DNA from: Gillisia xinjiangensis
GTDB taxonomy: Bacteria > Bacteroidota > Bacteroidia > Flavobacteriales > Flavobacteriaceae
Length of the DNA: 64,000 bases
NCBI RefSeq assembly: GCF_046298265.1
Contig: NZ_JBKAHK010000004.1
Location: 248,001-312,000, forward strand
Reading direction: 5' to 3'
Part shown: one piece after another, positions 16,753 to 25,518 of the stretch
How positions within the stretch are numbered: position 1 is the stretch's first letter
How the letters are laid out: each line of letters starts with the position of its first letter
Translations under genes and position numbers: made by a program
Notes under the pieces: generated by a model
Seen by the model: only the letters and a program-made list of their open reading frames with translations
Databases searched by the model: none
Told to the model about the DNA's origin: nothing

Positions 16753-18714
16753 TCACTGAAGTCCGTTCACTTTAAATTCAAATAAATATTGTGTACCGGG
16801 GCTGTGAATAACCTCCATAGTCCCATCCAGCTGCTGGGTAAGCAGTTCGATAAGTTTTTTTCCAAAACCCGTGCCCTTAATGGGTTCACCTACGGTTTGC
16901 CCAATACCGTTGTCTTTTACCAAGAGTTGTATTTCGTGCACCGATATTTTTTCCAAATTGATAGTGATCTCTCCCGGTTGTTTATTCGGAAACGCGTATT
17001 TGAAACTGTTCGTCAATAATTCATTTACTATTAATCCTAAAGGCACGGCCGTGTCTACATCCAGATACAATTCCGGCATTTTATAGTTGATTTTAATGCG
17101 TTCCTCCTCCCCAAAAGAATCCAAAATATGAGTGCCAAGATTGAATAAATAATCTTTCATTTCAATGGAAGAAAGGTGATTATGTTGATATAAGCGCTGG
17201 TGAATAATACTCATTGAATACACCCTGTTTTGACTCTCTTTCATCGCACTCGCCACATTGGGATCTTTTATTTGAGCTGTTTGCAGTGCTAAAAGGCTGG
17301 AAACCACCTCGAGATTGTTTTTCACCCTGTGATGGATTTCCTTCAGCAAAAATTCCTTTTCCCTATTCTGTTTCCTCAGAAGCTTGTTTTTCTTTCGGTT
17401 ATTCCTGAAACTAAAAAACAAAACGATTAAAAAAAGCAAAAGCAGTCCTGAAATAAGTAAGATCAACCGCTGGGTAGCCAATTGCTGTTTCAGTTTTATC
17501 TCCTGTAAATCGATGGTGTTTTCTTTTTGCGCTACCTCAAATTCGGTTTGAAGCAGGGAGATACGTTGATCTGCTTCCGCAGTAAAAACTATGCTTTTAA
17601 GAGAATCATATTTGGAAAATGCGTCATAGGCTTCCTTATATTGACCATTTCCTGCATAGGCCGTTCCCAAGCTTTCAAAAGCTTTACTCAAAAAAAATCC
17701 ATCCCCAAATTCTGTGGTGGCCACGTTGATGGATTTATTGATGTTTTCTATAGCAGCCTGATAATTCCCATATTGGTTTTGAAGTTCGCCAACAGAGAGA
17801 TAGGAACGCATCAGCATAAATGAATTATCCAGTAAATACGCATATTTCAAGGCATTTTTACCGGCCTCATTTGCCTTGTCGAATTGTTTTAAAAAAGAAT
17901 ACAGATCGACAAGGGAAATATAAACGTCGCTTAAATTATTGTAAAAGCCATAGCGCTCGCCAATTTCTATGGAACGATTATAATATTCCAACGCCTTTGA
18001 ATACTCATTAAGGCTTAAGTAATTATTCCCGACTATATAAAGCGTGAAATCATAATCAAGATCGTTCAATCCGCGTGATTCAAAAAAGGACAGCGACTTT
18101 AAGCCATACTCCAGCCCTTCTTCAAATTTAGCCTGCTTCCAAAACAGGTTGCTGAGATCGCTATAGGCCAGTCCCATTGCCTTTTCGTCATTTAATTTTT
18201 CCCCTAACCGCAAGGATTCCAGGGCATAATCTGCCGCTCTTCCCAGTTGCCCCCTACGTTCATAAACGTAACCCAACTGGGTGTTCAGAAAAGCCAGATC
18301 ACTTTCCGGAACTTTTTTTTCAGCCTCCTTAAGCACTGCTTCCGCCGAATCCAGTTTTTCCTGTCGCAGCAAAATTGAACCCTGAGTAATTTGAAATCTT
18401 CCATTCCAGAGGCTATTGTTTTTTTGGGAAGTGAGTTTCAAACCTTCCTCCGTGAAATCCAGGGCAAAAGTCAGGTTTCTTGTATGCCAGTAATAGGCCA
18501 GATCATTTAAAACAGAAAATTTTATGGTATCTGTTTCAATTTTATCCAGGGCATTTTCCAGAATTTGCAGATAGGAACTATCAAAATCATCGGTTCCCAC
18601 AAATACCTTATTGTAGGGATTGGGTTTACTGAAATCGAAGATTTGCCCATAACCGGATGTGCTGAAAAGCGCGGAAAGGAACAGCGTCAAAATGATATTT
18701 TTTGCTGTAATCAA
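16753..18714 (-). CDS. TPR-repeat sensor histidine kinase (HisKA_2 type)
   Basis: 653 residues with the same architecture as the kinase at 8047. There is a signal peptide (about 1-23, ending SGYGQ), around 360 residues of tetratricopeptide helices, one membrane segment (about 415-436, rich in Leu), then EIHHRVKNNLEVVSSLLALQ with His461/His462 and an ATPase domain with IVNELLTNSFKYAFPN and VKDNGIGQ. No response regulator gene is adjacent; it may share the LytTR regulator at 7102 or act on a distant partner. It converges on the exported protein cluster from the right. Confidence 0.9.
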   Translation of the reverse strand: MITAKNIILTLFLSALFSTSGYGQIFDFSKPNPYNKVFVGTDDFDSSYLQILENALDKIETDTIKFSVLNDLAYYWHTRNLTFALDFTEEGLKLTSQKNNSLWNGRFQITQGSILLRQEKLDSAEAVLKEAEKKVPESDLAFLNTQLGYVYERRGQLGRAADYALESLRLGEKLNDEKAMGLAYSDLSNLFWKQAKFEEGLEYGLKSLSFFESRGLNDLDYDFTLYIVGNNYLSLNEYSKALEYYNRSIEIGERYGFYNNLSDVYISLVDLYSFLKQFDKANEAGKNALKYAYLLDNSFMLMRSYLSVGELQNQYGNYQAAIENINKSINVATTEFGDGFFLSKAFESLGTAYAGNGQYKEAYDAFSKYDSLKSIVFTAEADQRISLLQTEFEVAQKENTIDLQEIKLKQQLATQRLILLISGLLLLFLIVLFFSFRNNRKKNKLLRKQNREKEFLLKEIHHRVKNNLEVVSSLLALQTAQIKDPNVASAMKESQNRVYSMSIIHQRLYQHNHLSSIEMKDYLFNLGTHILDSFGEEERIKINYKMPELYLDVDTAVPLGLIVNELLTNSFKYAFPNKQPGEITINLEKISVHEIQLLVKDNGIGQTVGEPIKGTGFGKKLIELLTQQLDGTMEVIHSPGTQYLFEFKVNGLQ

Positions 18715-18973
18715 GAGAGTTTACACTAAAAAATTAAAACTGAAATATACAACTAAATCCTTGTTTTTCAATGCCTTGTTGATTTATGAAGTCTAAAATA
18801 TTCAGGAGAATTTAAATATAACAGCTACACTTCGCCAGGCGACTGTAAAAAGATAACTTTTTGTTTCAACCGATTTTTACGATAAAAAAATTAAGCCAAC
18901 CGGACAAATTTAGGAGGCCTCCGTCCTATAAGGCTTTTATAATCAACCAAATGTTGCTTATTTAGCAGTTCTT

Positions 18974-19732
18974 ATGCCCTACTGTTTGAAATTTGGAATG
19001 ATAAAGACTGTAGCGATGACAAGAGAAACAATTTTAAACCATAAATATCGGGAGATATTGGGCGGATGCGATTTACTAAAAAGCCTGGATAAAGAAACAT
19101 CCAATGCTTTTCTGGGGCTTTTTAAGGAAGAAAAGTGGCCAAAAAACACCTGTATCCTGAACCCGGAAAAGTTGTCCTTAAAATTTCATATAATACTTTC
19201 CGGAAGGTTAAAAATGTATCAGGTAGATCCACTTTCAGGAAAAGAGCTCACACTTTTTTTGTTGAGCAAATGCGACTTTTTTGATATTTTCTGCCTTCTT
19301 GATAGCCGGACACATACCATTTATTATGAATGTCTGGACGAAGTCACTGTGCTTTCGGCACCCATGGAAAGTTTAAGGAACTGGCTTAATAAAAACCCTG
19401 ATAAGTATAAAAATTTTCTCCCATATGCAGGAAAGCAATTGAGGCTATTGGAAAATTCCCTTTACGAAATGACCTTTAATGACATCGCCACCCGACTTCT
19501 GAAATTACTTATTAAAAACGTGAACAAAAATTCCCGGGATTTGGAATTCATTCACGATTTACCGGATAAGGAAATTGCGCACCTGCTGGGATCTACAAGG
19601 GCGGTAGTAAACCGGCATTTACAACGCCTGAAGCATAATGGTTCCTTGAAGCTGTCCAGAAACAAAATGGAGGTGCAGGATCTTGGTATCCTGGTACATA
19701 TGCTGAATTGTCAAAAAATGGATTCCTTTTAA
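18974..19732 (+). CDS. Crp/Fnr family transcriptional regulator
   Basis: 252 residues from the first ATG; starts at 18998 or 19016 (MTRETILNHKYREIL) would fit family length better. The N-terminal cyclic-nucleotide-binding-like barrel contains FHIILSGRLKMYQVDPLSGK and LTLFLLSKCDFFDI. A long helix with KQLRLLENSLYEMTFNDIAT leads to a winged-helix domain: DLPDKEIAHLLGSTRAVVNR, then HLQRLKHNGSL. No cysteine cluster for an Fe-S centre is seen at the N-terminus, so oxygen sensing like FNR is not supported. It is divergent from the TPR kinase at 16753. The ligand is unknown. Confidence 0.85.
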   Translation: MPYCLKFGMIKTVAMTRETILNHKYREILGGCDLLKSLDKETSNAFLGLFKEEKWPKNTCILNPEKLSLKFHIILSGRLKMYQVDPLSGKELTLFLLSKCDFFDIFCLLDSRTHTIYYECLDEVTVLSAPMESLRNWLNKNPDKYKNFLPYAGKQLRLLENSLYEMTFNDIATRLLKLLIKNVNKNSRDLEFIHDLPDKEIAHLLGSTRAVVNRHLQRLKHNGSLKLSRNKMEVQDLGILVHMLNCQKMDSF

Positions 19733-19735
19733 CTC

Positions 19736-19890
19736 TTTCAAAGTTGAAAAATTCAAAGTTTCAAAGTTTCAAAGTTCTAAAGTTAAAAGGCTTGCATTCT
19801 ATTCGGGAAAAAATTAGCGCTGAGATCGTAAAGAAAAAGAACTGAAAACCCACAGGGAACTAAAATCTCTGTGACCTTTGTGGTTAAGAT
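19736..19890. repeat. AAAGTT-type repeat tract followed by a CTTTGTG-type palindrome remnant
   Basis: Just after the Crp-type gene there is a tract of TTTCAAAGTT units (19736-19790). Next comes TTAGCGCTGAGATCGTAAAG up to CTCTGTGACCTTTGTGGTTA (about 19813-19886). The same two repeat types recur around 31040-31350, 35350-36060 and 38385-38705. The rest of the 425-base gap up to the pcm-like gene is plain AT-rich sequence. Confidence 0.6.
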
Positions 19891-20157
19891 AAGCAGCTTT
19901 CAACAATTTCCTGAAACAGAATGTGATTAATTAGTTCAATAATTTTTGTGTTTTCTCAAGTTTAGGAAAATTAGAGCTGAAAAAATCCCTTTTCCGAAGA
20001 GAAAAAAACTTCAAAATATAGTCCATCTGAAGGACTGCCCTAAAACCGAAAAATTTGCTGTACTGATCGAAGTTTTACAGATCTTTTCAACTCCCTTACC
20101 CTAAATTTTCAACTCTTTTTTCTTATATTTAATTGAATATGAACAAATTAAAGGATC

Positions 20158-20850
20158 ATGAAGTTAGCACTCTTAATTTCAGTTATATTGCTTTTTTCAG
20201 TAGCTCCGGCTGATCAGGATAAATATCAAAAGGATCGTCAACACATGGTGAAAACTCAACTGGAAGCCCGTGGAATTAACCATAAGCCAACCCTGAACGC
20301 CATGCGCAGTGTTGAACGTCACCGCCTGGTTCCCAAAGCACAGGTGGAATATGCGTATGAAGACCGCCCTTTGCCCATAGGTTTTGGACAAACCATCTCC
20401 CAGCCTTATATGGTTGGATATATGACCCAAGTGATAAGGCCTACTGCCGGAATGAAGGTATTGGAAATCGGTACCGGATCCGGGTATCAGGCGGCGGTGC
20501 TTGCGGAAATTGTGGATGAGGTTTATACTATTGAGATCGTTGAAGCATTGGCAAAAACGGCCAAAAGCAGGTTGGAGGAAATGGGATATGCCAATGTTCA
20601 TGTAAAAGAAGGCGATGGCTATTTTGGATGGGAAGAACATGCTCCTTTTGATGCCATAATTGTAACTGCAGCTTCAGCATTTATCCCTCCGCCGCTTATA
20701 GAACAATTAAAAGAAGGCGGGAAAATGGTAATTCCTGTGGGTGCCCCTTTTACCACCCAGCAACTTATGCTGGTGGAAAAGCAAAAAGACGGAAAACGGA
20801 AAACCCGCAATCTCCTGCCGGTGAGGTTTGTTCCCTTTACCCGTAACTAA
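20158..20850 (+). CDS. exported protein-L-isoaspartate O-methyltransferase homologue
   Basis: 230 residues. Unlike ordinary Pcm, it begins with a signal peptide (about 1-19, MKLALLISVILLFSVAPADQ). The Pcm signature is complete: RLVPKAQVEYAYEDRPLPIG, GQTISQPYMVGYMTQ, and the SAM-binding KVLEIGTGSGYQAAVL (about 100-115), then PFDAIIVTAAS. Pcm repairs isoaspartyl residues by SAM-dependent methylation. SAM is not known to be plentiful in the periplasm, so this copy either has an unusual role or is membrane-tethered. A second, cytosolic Pcm lies at 59258. Its stop codon overlaps the start of the next gene by one base (TAATG). Confidence 0.88.
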   Translation: MKLALLISVILLFSVAPADQDKYQKDRQHMVKTQLEARGINHKPTLNAMRSVERHRLVPKAQVEYAYEDRPLPIGFGQTISQPYMVGYMTQVIRPTAGMKVLEIGTGSGYQAAVLAEIVDEVYTIEIVEALAKTAKSRLEEMGYANVHVKEGDGYFGWEEHAPFDAIIVTAASAFIPPPLIEQLKEGGKMVIPVGAPFTTQQLMLVEKQKDGKRKTRNLLPVRFVPFTRN

Positions 20851-23261
20851 TGGGATCTTTTTCTTATTTCAACCGCTTGTTGTTTTCTATTGCCCTGCTC
20901 TCGCTGTCCATGATAGCCTACCAGTTGAGCCTGATGCAATACCTGTCTATCGTGCAGTGGTATCATTTTGCCTATATGGTGATTGCCATCGCCCTGCTGG
21001 GATTTGGTGCTGCAGGAACCTTTATTGCCCTCTTTCGAAAATACCTGCTAGGTAGAATAGATTATTTACTGCCGTTATTCATGCTGCTAACCGGTATTTT
21101 CATGCCGCTTGTCCTCTGGCTTTCGGGACAGCCTTTTGCCCGGTTTGATACCTATCTTTTGTTCGTGGAACGAAGTCAGTTATGGCAATTGCTGCTGTAT
21201 GAGTTGCTCTTTTTTATACCGTTCTTTTTTTGTGCACTTGCAATCGGGCTGGTTTTCGTTAAATATACCGACAGGATCGGAAAACTTTATTTCAGCAATC
21301 TGGCGGGTTCAGGAATGGGGGGTCTGGCGGCTATTGCCCTGTTCTGGACGGTTTTTCCCACGCAAATCCCTTATATCACCGGATTTCTCTCGTTACTGTC
21401 TGCCTTGCTGATAATTCCCCATCACCGAAAACGAATCTGGATGGTTTCCGTAGGGATAACAGCGGTTATATTGATACTTCTTGCATTTTCGTCTCCGGCA
21501 ACGTTACCCCTTTCGCAATATAAAAGTCTGAGTCAAACCCTGGATCTCCCGGAAGCACATATAGAAAAATCGGCTAACAGTCCGCACGGCTGGGTGCAAT
21601 ATGTCACTTCTCCGGTGCTGCGCTATGCCCCCGGCTTAAGTCTTTCCTTTACCGGGGAGGTGCCGGTAATCGATGTGGTGTTCAGCAACGGGGAATGGGC
21701 CGGCGCGGTGTTGAAATCTCCCGGGGACAGCCAGATCCTAGATTATACCACTTCGGCTGTAGCCTGGGAGTTGGGAAATCATAAAAAAGTGCTGGTTCTG
21801 GATGCAGACTCCGGCGTGAGGACCCAATATGCCTCCTTAAAGGGTGCTTCGGAAATAGATCACGTGGAATCTCATCGGCTAGTTACCGACTTTGCTGAAG
21901 ATCAAACCGAACTTGCCAGTGACGACGCTGTAACTTTGCACCAGCAGGATTCCCGGTCTTTTCTCGCCCAAACCAAAAAATCCTATAACCTTATTAGCCT
22001 CCCTCCTATTGGTGCTTTTGGGGGAACCGCCGGTTTGGGAGCGCTGCAGGAGGAATATCTGCTTACCACCAGGGCTTTTTCCCTTATCTATGACCGACTG
22101 GAAACCGACGGATTCTTTGAAATAACCGTATGGCTGGATTATCCTTTCCGCAATCCGCTGAAAATTGCTGCCACCATTTCTGAAATTCTTGCTAAAAAAG
22201 GCATTTCTCACCCGAAACAGCATCTGGTAAGCCTAAGAAGCTGGAATACCCTCACCTTCCTGGTCAAAAAAACACCTTTTTCTTTGACAGAAGTACAGGC
22301 TGTCCGCGATTTTTGCGATCGTTTGTATTTTGACCCTATGTTACTCCCGGGAATCACTCCCAAAGAGCGAAACCAGTATAATATGCTGGAAGACCAGGCC
22401 TTGTTCAGCCTTACCGATTCCATTATTTCCGGCAACAGGGAAAATATCTATGAAAACTACGATTTTCACCTGCGTCCTGCCACCGACGACAAACCCTATT
22501 TTTCACAATTCCTGCGATTAAAAAGTTTGCCGCATTTGCAGGAGATCTTCGGAAATCAGTCTGCTTCCTTTATTGAGCTGGGTTACCTAATTGTGGGAGT
22601 AACCTTTATCCAGTCGCTTTTACTTGCTTTTCTGCTTATCCTCCTTCCCCTGTTCCGGCTGAAAAAGAATATCAGGAACAAAGGGTTCACCCTGGTATAT
22701 TTTTCCGGACTGGGAATGGGTTTTATGTTCGTGGAAATAGTGTTGATCCAGCGGTTTGTCCTTTATCTGGGCCATCCCGTATATTCGGTGGCAGCTGTGA
22801 TAAGTGGAATGTTACTCTTATCCGGATTTGGAAGCTGGTTGTCTTCAGGCTTAAAATTATCGATTGCGGGCATACAAAAAATTGTATTGTCCATCGTTTT
22901 GTTGTTGCTGTTGTATGCCGGGATCTTGCCATGGCTGCTGGAAGCGGGGATGGGATTTTCAATTTGGGCAAAGATCCTGGTTTCTTTGGTGCTCATAGGC
23001 CTTCCTTCCTTTTTTATGGGAATGCCTTTCCCGCTGGGGCTGCATTTTCTTTCCCAAAGGAATGAAGAAGCTGTCCCCTGGGCCTGGGGAATCAATGGCT
23101 GCCTTTCAGTGGTAAGTGCTTCCCTGGCTACAATCCTGGCAATAGAAGTAGGATTTTCAGTGCTGATGTTGATGGCCGCAGCAGCATATTTCATTACCCT
23201 GGCCTCCTGTTTTCTGATAAAAAAGAAATCGAAAACCCCGGGGCAAGCCTACAAAGTATGA
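20850..23261 (+). CDS. polytopic membrane protein with spermidine-synthase-like domain
   Basis: 803 residues. The N-terminal third (about 8-215) has six or seven membrane helices. A soluble Rossmann-like segment follows (about 220-560), and the C-terminal 230 residues again hold about seven helices. This is the layout of bacterial membrane-bound spermidine-synthase-like proteins. The usual glycine-rich SAM/dcSAM motif is replaced by KVLVLDADSGVRTQY (from about residue 312), but FFEITVWLDYPFRNP and PATDDKPYFSQFLR resemble the family. It overlaps the exported Pcm homologue by one base, so the two are probably made together. Aminopropyl transfer is doubtful given the degenerate motif. Confidence 0.75.
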   Translation: MGSFSYFNRLLFSIALLSLSMIAYQLSLMQYLSIVQWYHFAYMVIAIALLGFGAAGTFIALFRKYLLGRIDYLLPLFMLLTGIFMPLVLWLSGQPFARFDTYLLFVERSQLWQLLLYELLFFIPFFFCALAIGLVFVKYTDRIGKLYFSNLAGSGMGGLAAIALFWTVFPTQIPYITGFLSLLSALLIIPHHRKRIWMVSVGITAVILILLAFSSPATLPLSQYKSLSQTLDLPEAHIEKSANSPHGWVQYVTSPVLRYAPGLSLSFTGEVPVIDVVFSNGEWAGAVLKSPGDSQILDYTTSAVAWELGNHKKVLVLDADSGVRTQYASLKGASEIDHVESHRLVTDFAEDQTELASDDAVTLHQQDSRSFLAQTKKSYNLISLPPIGAFGGTAGLGALQEEYLLTTRAFSLIYDRLETDGFFEITVWLDYPFRNPLKIAATISEILAKKGISHPKQHLVSLRSWNTLTFLVKKTPFSLTEVQAVRDFCDRLYFDPMLLPGITPKERNQYNMLEDQALFSLTDSIISGNRENIYENYDFHLRPATDDKPYFSQFLRLKSLPHLQEIFGNQSASFIELGYLIVGVTFIQSLLLAFLLILLPLFRLKKNIRNKGFTLVYFSGLGMGFMFVEIVLIQRFVLYLGHPVYSVAAVISGMLLLSGFGSWLSSGLKLSIAGIQKIVLSIVLLLLLYAGILPWLLEAGMGFSIWAKILVSLVLIGLPSFFMGMPFPLGLHFLSQRNEEAVPWAWGINGCLSVVSASLATILAIEVGFSVLMLMAAAAYFITLASCFLIKKKSKTPGQAYKV

Positions 23262-23572
23262 ATTGAGCTTCAGGGATCGCATAGTGAACACCGAAAGTTC
23301 CAGAATGGATACAGAAAAGTAGTTCTGCAACCCAACGCTGTTATAAAAAAACATTTGTGTATTCGTGGTAGATATCTAACCAAAGTATCTCCTGAATTGA
23401 ATTTGATCCAGGGCAAAATTTACAAGGATTTTTACCTTATAGAGATTTGCCGGGTTAAAAGAAAAATAGTTAGTAAACGAGAAGGTAAGATGCTTTTAAC
23501 TGAATTTTAAGTTAAATAAATGTAATTATTTAATTTTAAGTACATTAGATGACTAACTTTAAATCAAATTTT

Positions 23573-24067
23573 ATGAAAACGATTGAATTATTTTCCTTTT
23601 TTACCCTTTTCATCTTTTTGTATTCTTGTGGTGAAACCGAAAACCGCAATACAGAAATGGAACAAGAAGATATGATTACTACCCAAAAAGTACCTGATGC
23701 TGATGAGGCAATCAAGGGCTGGGAAAATGCCTGGAACAGTAAAGATCCTGAACAGGTGCGGGCAATGACCGCAGATGACGTCGTACTGGTGCTGAATGGA
23801 CAGGAATTTCCGCAGGATAGTTTGGGCGCTTGGATAGATGCAGCCACTTTGGCAATGCAAGATCTCAAATTGCGTAGCCTGAAGAAAGAAACTACAGATT
23901 ATGTGGCTTACGAAACAGGCACCTATGTTCATACCTATACAGACGACACGACTCATTATGCGGGATCTTATACCTTTATCTGGGAACGGTCTGATGAGGA
24001 AAATGATTGGAAAGTAAAGGTGATGAATATTGCAGAAGTTCAGGCAGAAGGTTCAATGAGAGAATAA
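23573..24067 (+). CDS. DUF4440/SnoaL-like lipoprotein
   Basis: 164 residues from the ATG at 23573, preferred over an ATG eight codons earlier because the signal peptide then starts MKTIELFSFF and ends in a FLYSC lipobox. One NTF2-like domain follows: AIKGWENAWNSKDPEQVRAM, MTADDVVLVLNGQEFP and the closing SYTFIWERSDEENDWKVKVM. It has the same design as the lipoprotein at 16131, but stands alone between the spermidine-synthase-like gene and a palindromic repeat element. No function can be assigned. Confidence 0.78.
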   Translation: MKTIELFSFFTLFIFLYSCGETENRNTEMEQEDMITTQKVPDADEAIKGWENAWNSKDPEQVRAMTADDVVLVLNGQEFPQDSLGAWIDAATLAMQDLKLRSLKKETTDYVAYETGTYVHTYTDDTTHYAGSYTFIWERSDEENDWKVKVMNIAEVQAEGSMRE

Positions 24068-24127
24068 TACCATTTAAACTTTGAATTTTACAGAGATGGT
24101 AGGCCAGGTGAAAACAAAAACCATAAC

Positions 24128-24265
24128 AGGCCTGAAAGGGTGAGATAATTAAGGTGTACTCTTCCTCGTACCCTTTTTATTTCGCCCTTTCAGGGCTTTC
24201 TTAAACTATCGTCTTTTTTTCGATGGGCTTTGCCCATCGCTAATATATTTCACCCTTTCAGGCCT
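24128..24265. repeat. MITE-like element with 16-bp terminal inverted repeats
   Basis: The 138-nt unit is bounded by AGGCCTGAAAGGGTGA (24128-24143) and its exact complement TCACCCTTTCAGGCCT (24250-24265). Inside are a further CGCCCTTTCAGGGC palindrome (near 24184-24197) and a GATGGGC TTT GCCCATC hairpin (near 24220-24236). It has no coding capacity. It lies between converging genes and could also act as a terminator. Confidence 0.65.
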
Positions 24266-24299
24266 TTCATCCTCATTGTTCTGTTAATTGATGAGTTCA

Positions 24300-25331
24300 T
24301 CATTTAGGCATATCATCATCACTTTTAGTATCATCCGCTTTTAAAATAGTCCTGATCCGATTGATATGAACCTGAGACATTTGTGCTCTTTCAAGCGCCG
24401 ATTTAGAACCAACACCTTTTTCTCCTCGTGACATTGATGTTAGCAGGTTTTTTCGCTCCTCGAACATCCGTAATGCGGTCCACATAGTCTCTTCAATCTT
24501 ACTTGTTTGTTCGGCTAAAAGGGCAGCAGAAGTATATGCGTGCCCAGTATGACAACGGAACCTCATGTCACTATCTGACTCTATTTTCCACAAAACACCA
24601 CCGCAACCAGGGCAATTAAAGGGAACCTGATCGCCCACTGCATTTACAGATGACAAATCGCTCAATACACGTTGGGCTATTTCAGCCTCTATAACAACAT
24701 CTTCCGGAGCAGGTTTTTGTTTTCTTAATTTCCGGAGAATAAGTTTGTCCAGCAGGGTTCCCATTTCAGAAATAGGAAGGGAATAATCAATTTTCACATT
24801 ATTCAGGGCATTTCTGGGCATATCGGGATACTCGGCCTCCTCAGGATCCTGAACGATACAGGTTCCTCCGCAGCTTTTAATAGCTTTCATTCCTGACGTG
24901 CCATCATCGAGATACCCGGTAAGCAAAATTCCTATTACACCAGTACCGAATACTACGGCAGCCGATCTAAATAAAGGGTCAATAGCAGGCCGTGACCTGT
25001 TTTCATGAGCGCCTTTGGTCACCAGAATTTTCAGGTCTCCGTCAATCATCAGGTGATGGTCTGATGGTGCGAGGTATAAATTTCCGGGTTTCAGGGTATT
25101 TCCGCTTTTTCCATGTTGACATTTTACAGTCCCCAACCTATTAAGTTCATCTAAAAGCACATTTCCCGTAGCATCGGGCGAAATGTGGCGGACAACCAAT
25201 ATAGGGAGGGGAAAATCCTTGTACAATTGGCTAATTAATTCTTTCAATGCGCTAAGCCCCCCGGCAGATGTACCTATTACAACTACCCTGGAATTTTGAT
25301 CGGGCTTCTCTTTTTTAACGGGTTTCTTCAT
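24300..25331 (-). CDS. stand-alone CheB-type methylesterase with C-terminal zinc-ribbon-like tail
   Basis: 343 residues. There is no receiver domain; the CheB catalytic domain fills about 14-200. The triad can be placed at Ser22 (IGTSAGG), His49 (VVRHIS) and Asp143 (GYLDDGTSG). The remaining 140 residues are not CheB: a Cys240-x2-Cys243 ... Cys260-x3-His264 arrangement (FNCPGCGG, RFRCHTGHAY) suggests a metal-binding knuckle, followed by a helical tail EETMWTALRMFEERKNLL. No che, mcp or flagellar genes are near, so it probably demethylates or deamidates something other than classic chemoreceptors. Such proteins are common in non-motile or gliding Bacteroidota; the target is unknown. Confidence 0.88.
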   Translation of the reverse strand: MKKPVKKEKPDQNSRVVVIGTSAGGLSALKELISQLYKDFPLPILVVRHISPDATGNVLLDELNRLGTVKCQHGKSGNTLKPGNLYLAPSDHHLMIDGDLKILVTKGAHENRSRPAIDPLFRSAAVVFGTGVIGILLTGYLDDGTSGMKAIKSCGGTCIVQDPEEAEYPDMPRNALNNVKIDYSLPISEMGTLLDKLILRKLRKQKPAPEDVVIEAEIAQRVLSDLSSVNAVGDQVPFNCPGCGGVLWKIESDSDMRFRCHTGHAYTSAALLAEQTSKIEETMWTALRMFEERKNLLTSMSRGEKGVGSKSALERAQMSQVHINRIRTILKADDTKSDDDMPK

Positions 25332-25518
25332 TTTTTCAGCATCTAAAATTTAAATCAAAAACTTCGGGGGAATAGGGTATGTCAGGATAATCATCGGGAG
25401 GGATTAAGCGCCAATTCCGAATCCTGTTTTCTCCTTTTTTCTTCTGATAATTTACAACAAAGCCAAGATATGAGGGTCAAAGCATTTAACAACTTTCTTT
25501 TATGTGTTGTTAAATAAT

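Noticed and set aside
20197..20640. 147-codon open frame on the minus strand inside the exported Pcm gene
   Set aside because: Shadow of the methyltransferase, whose SAM-binding motif lies in the plus frame.
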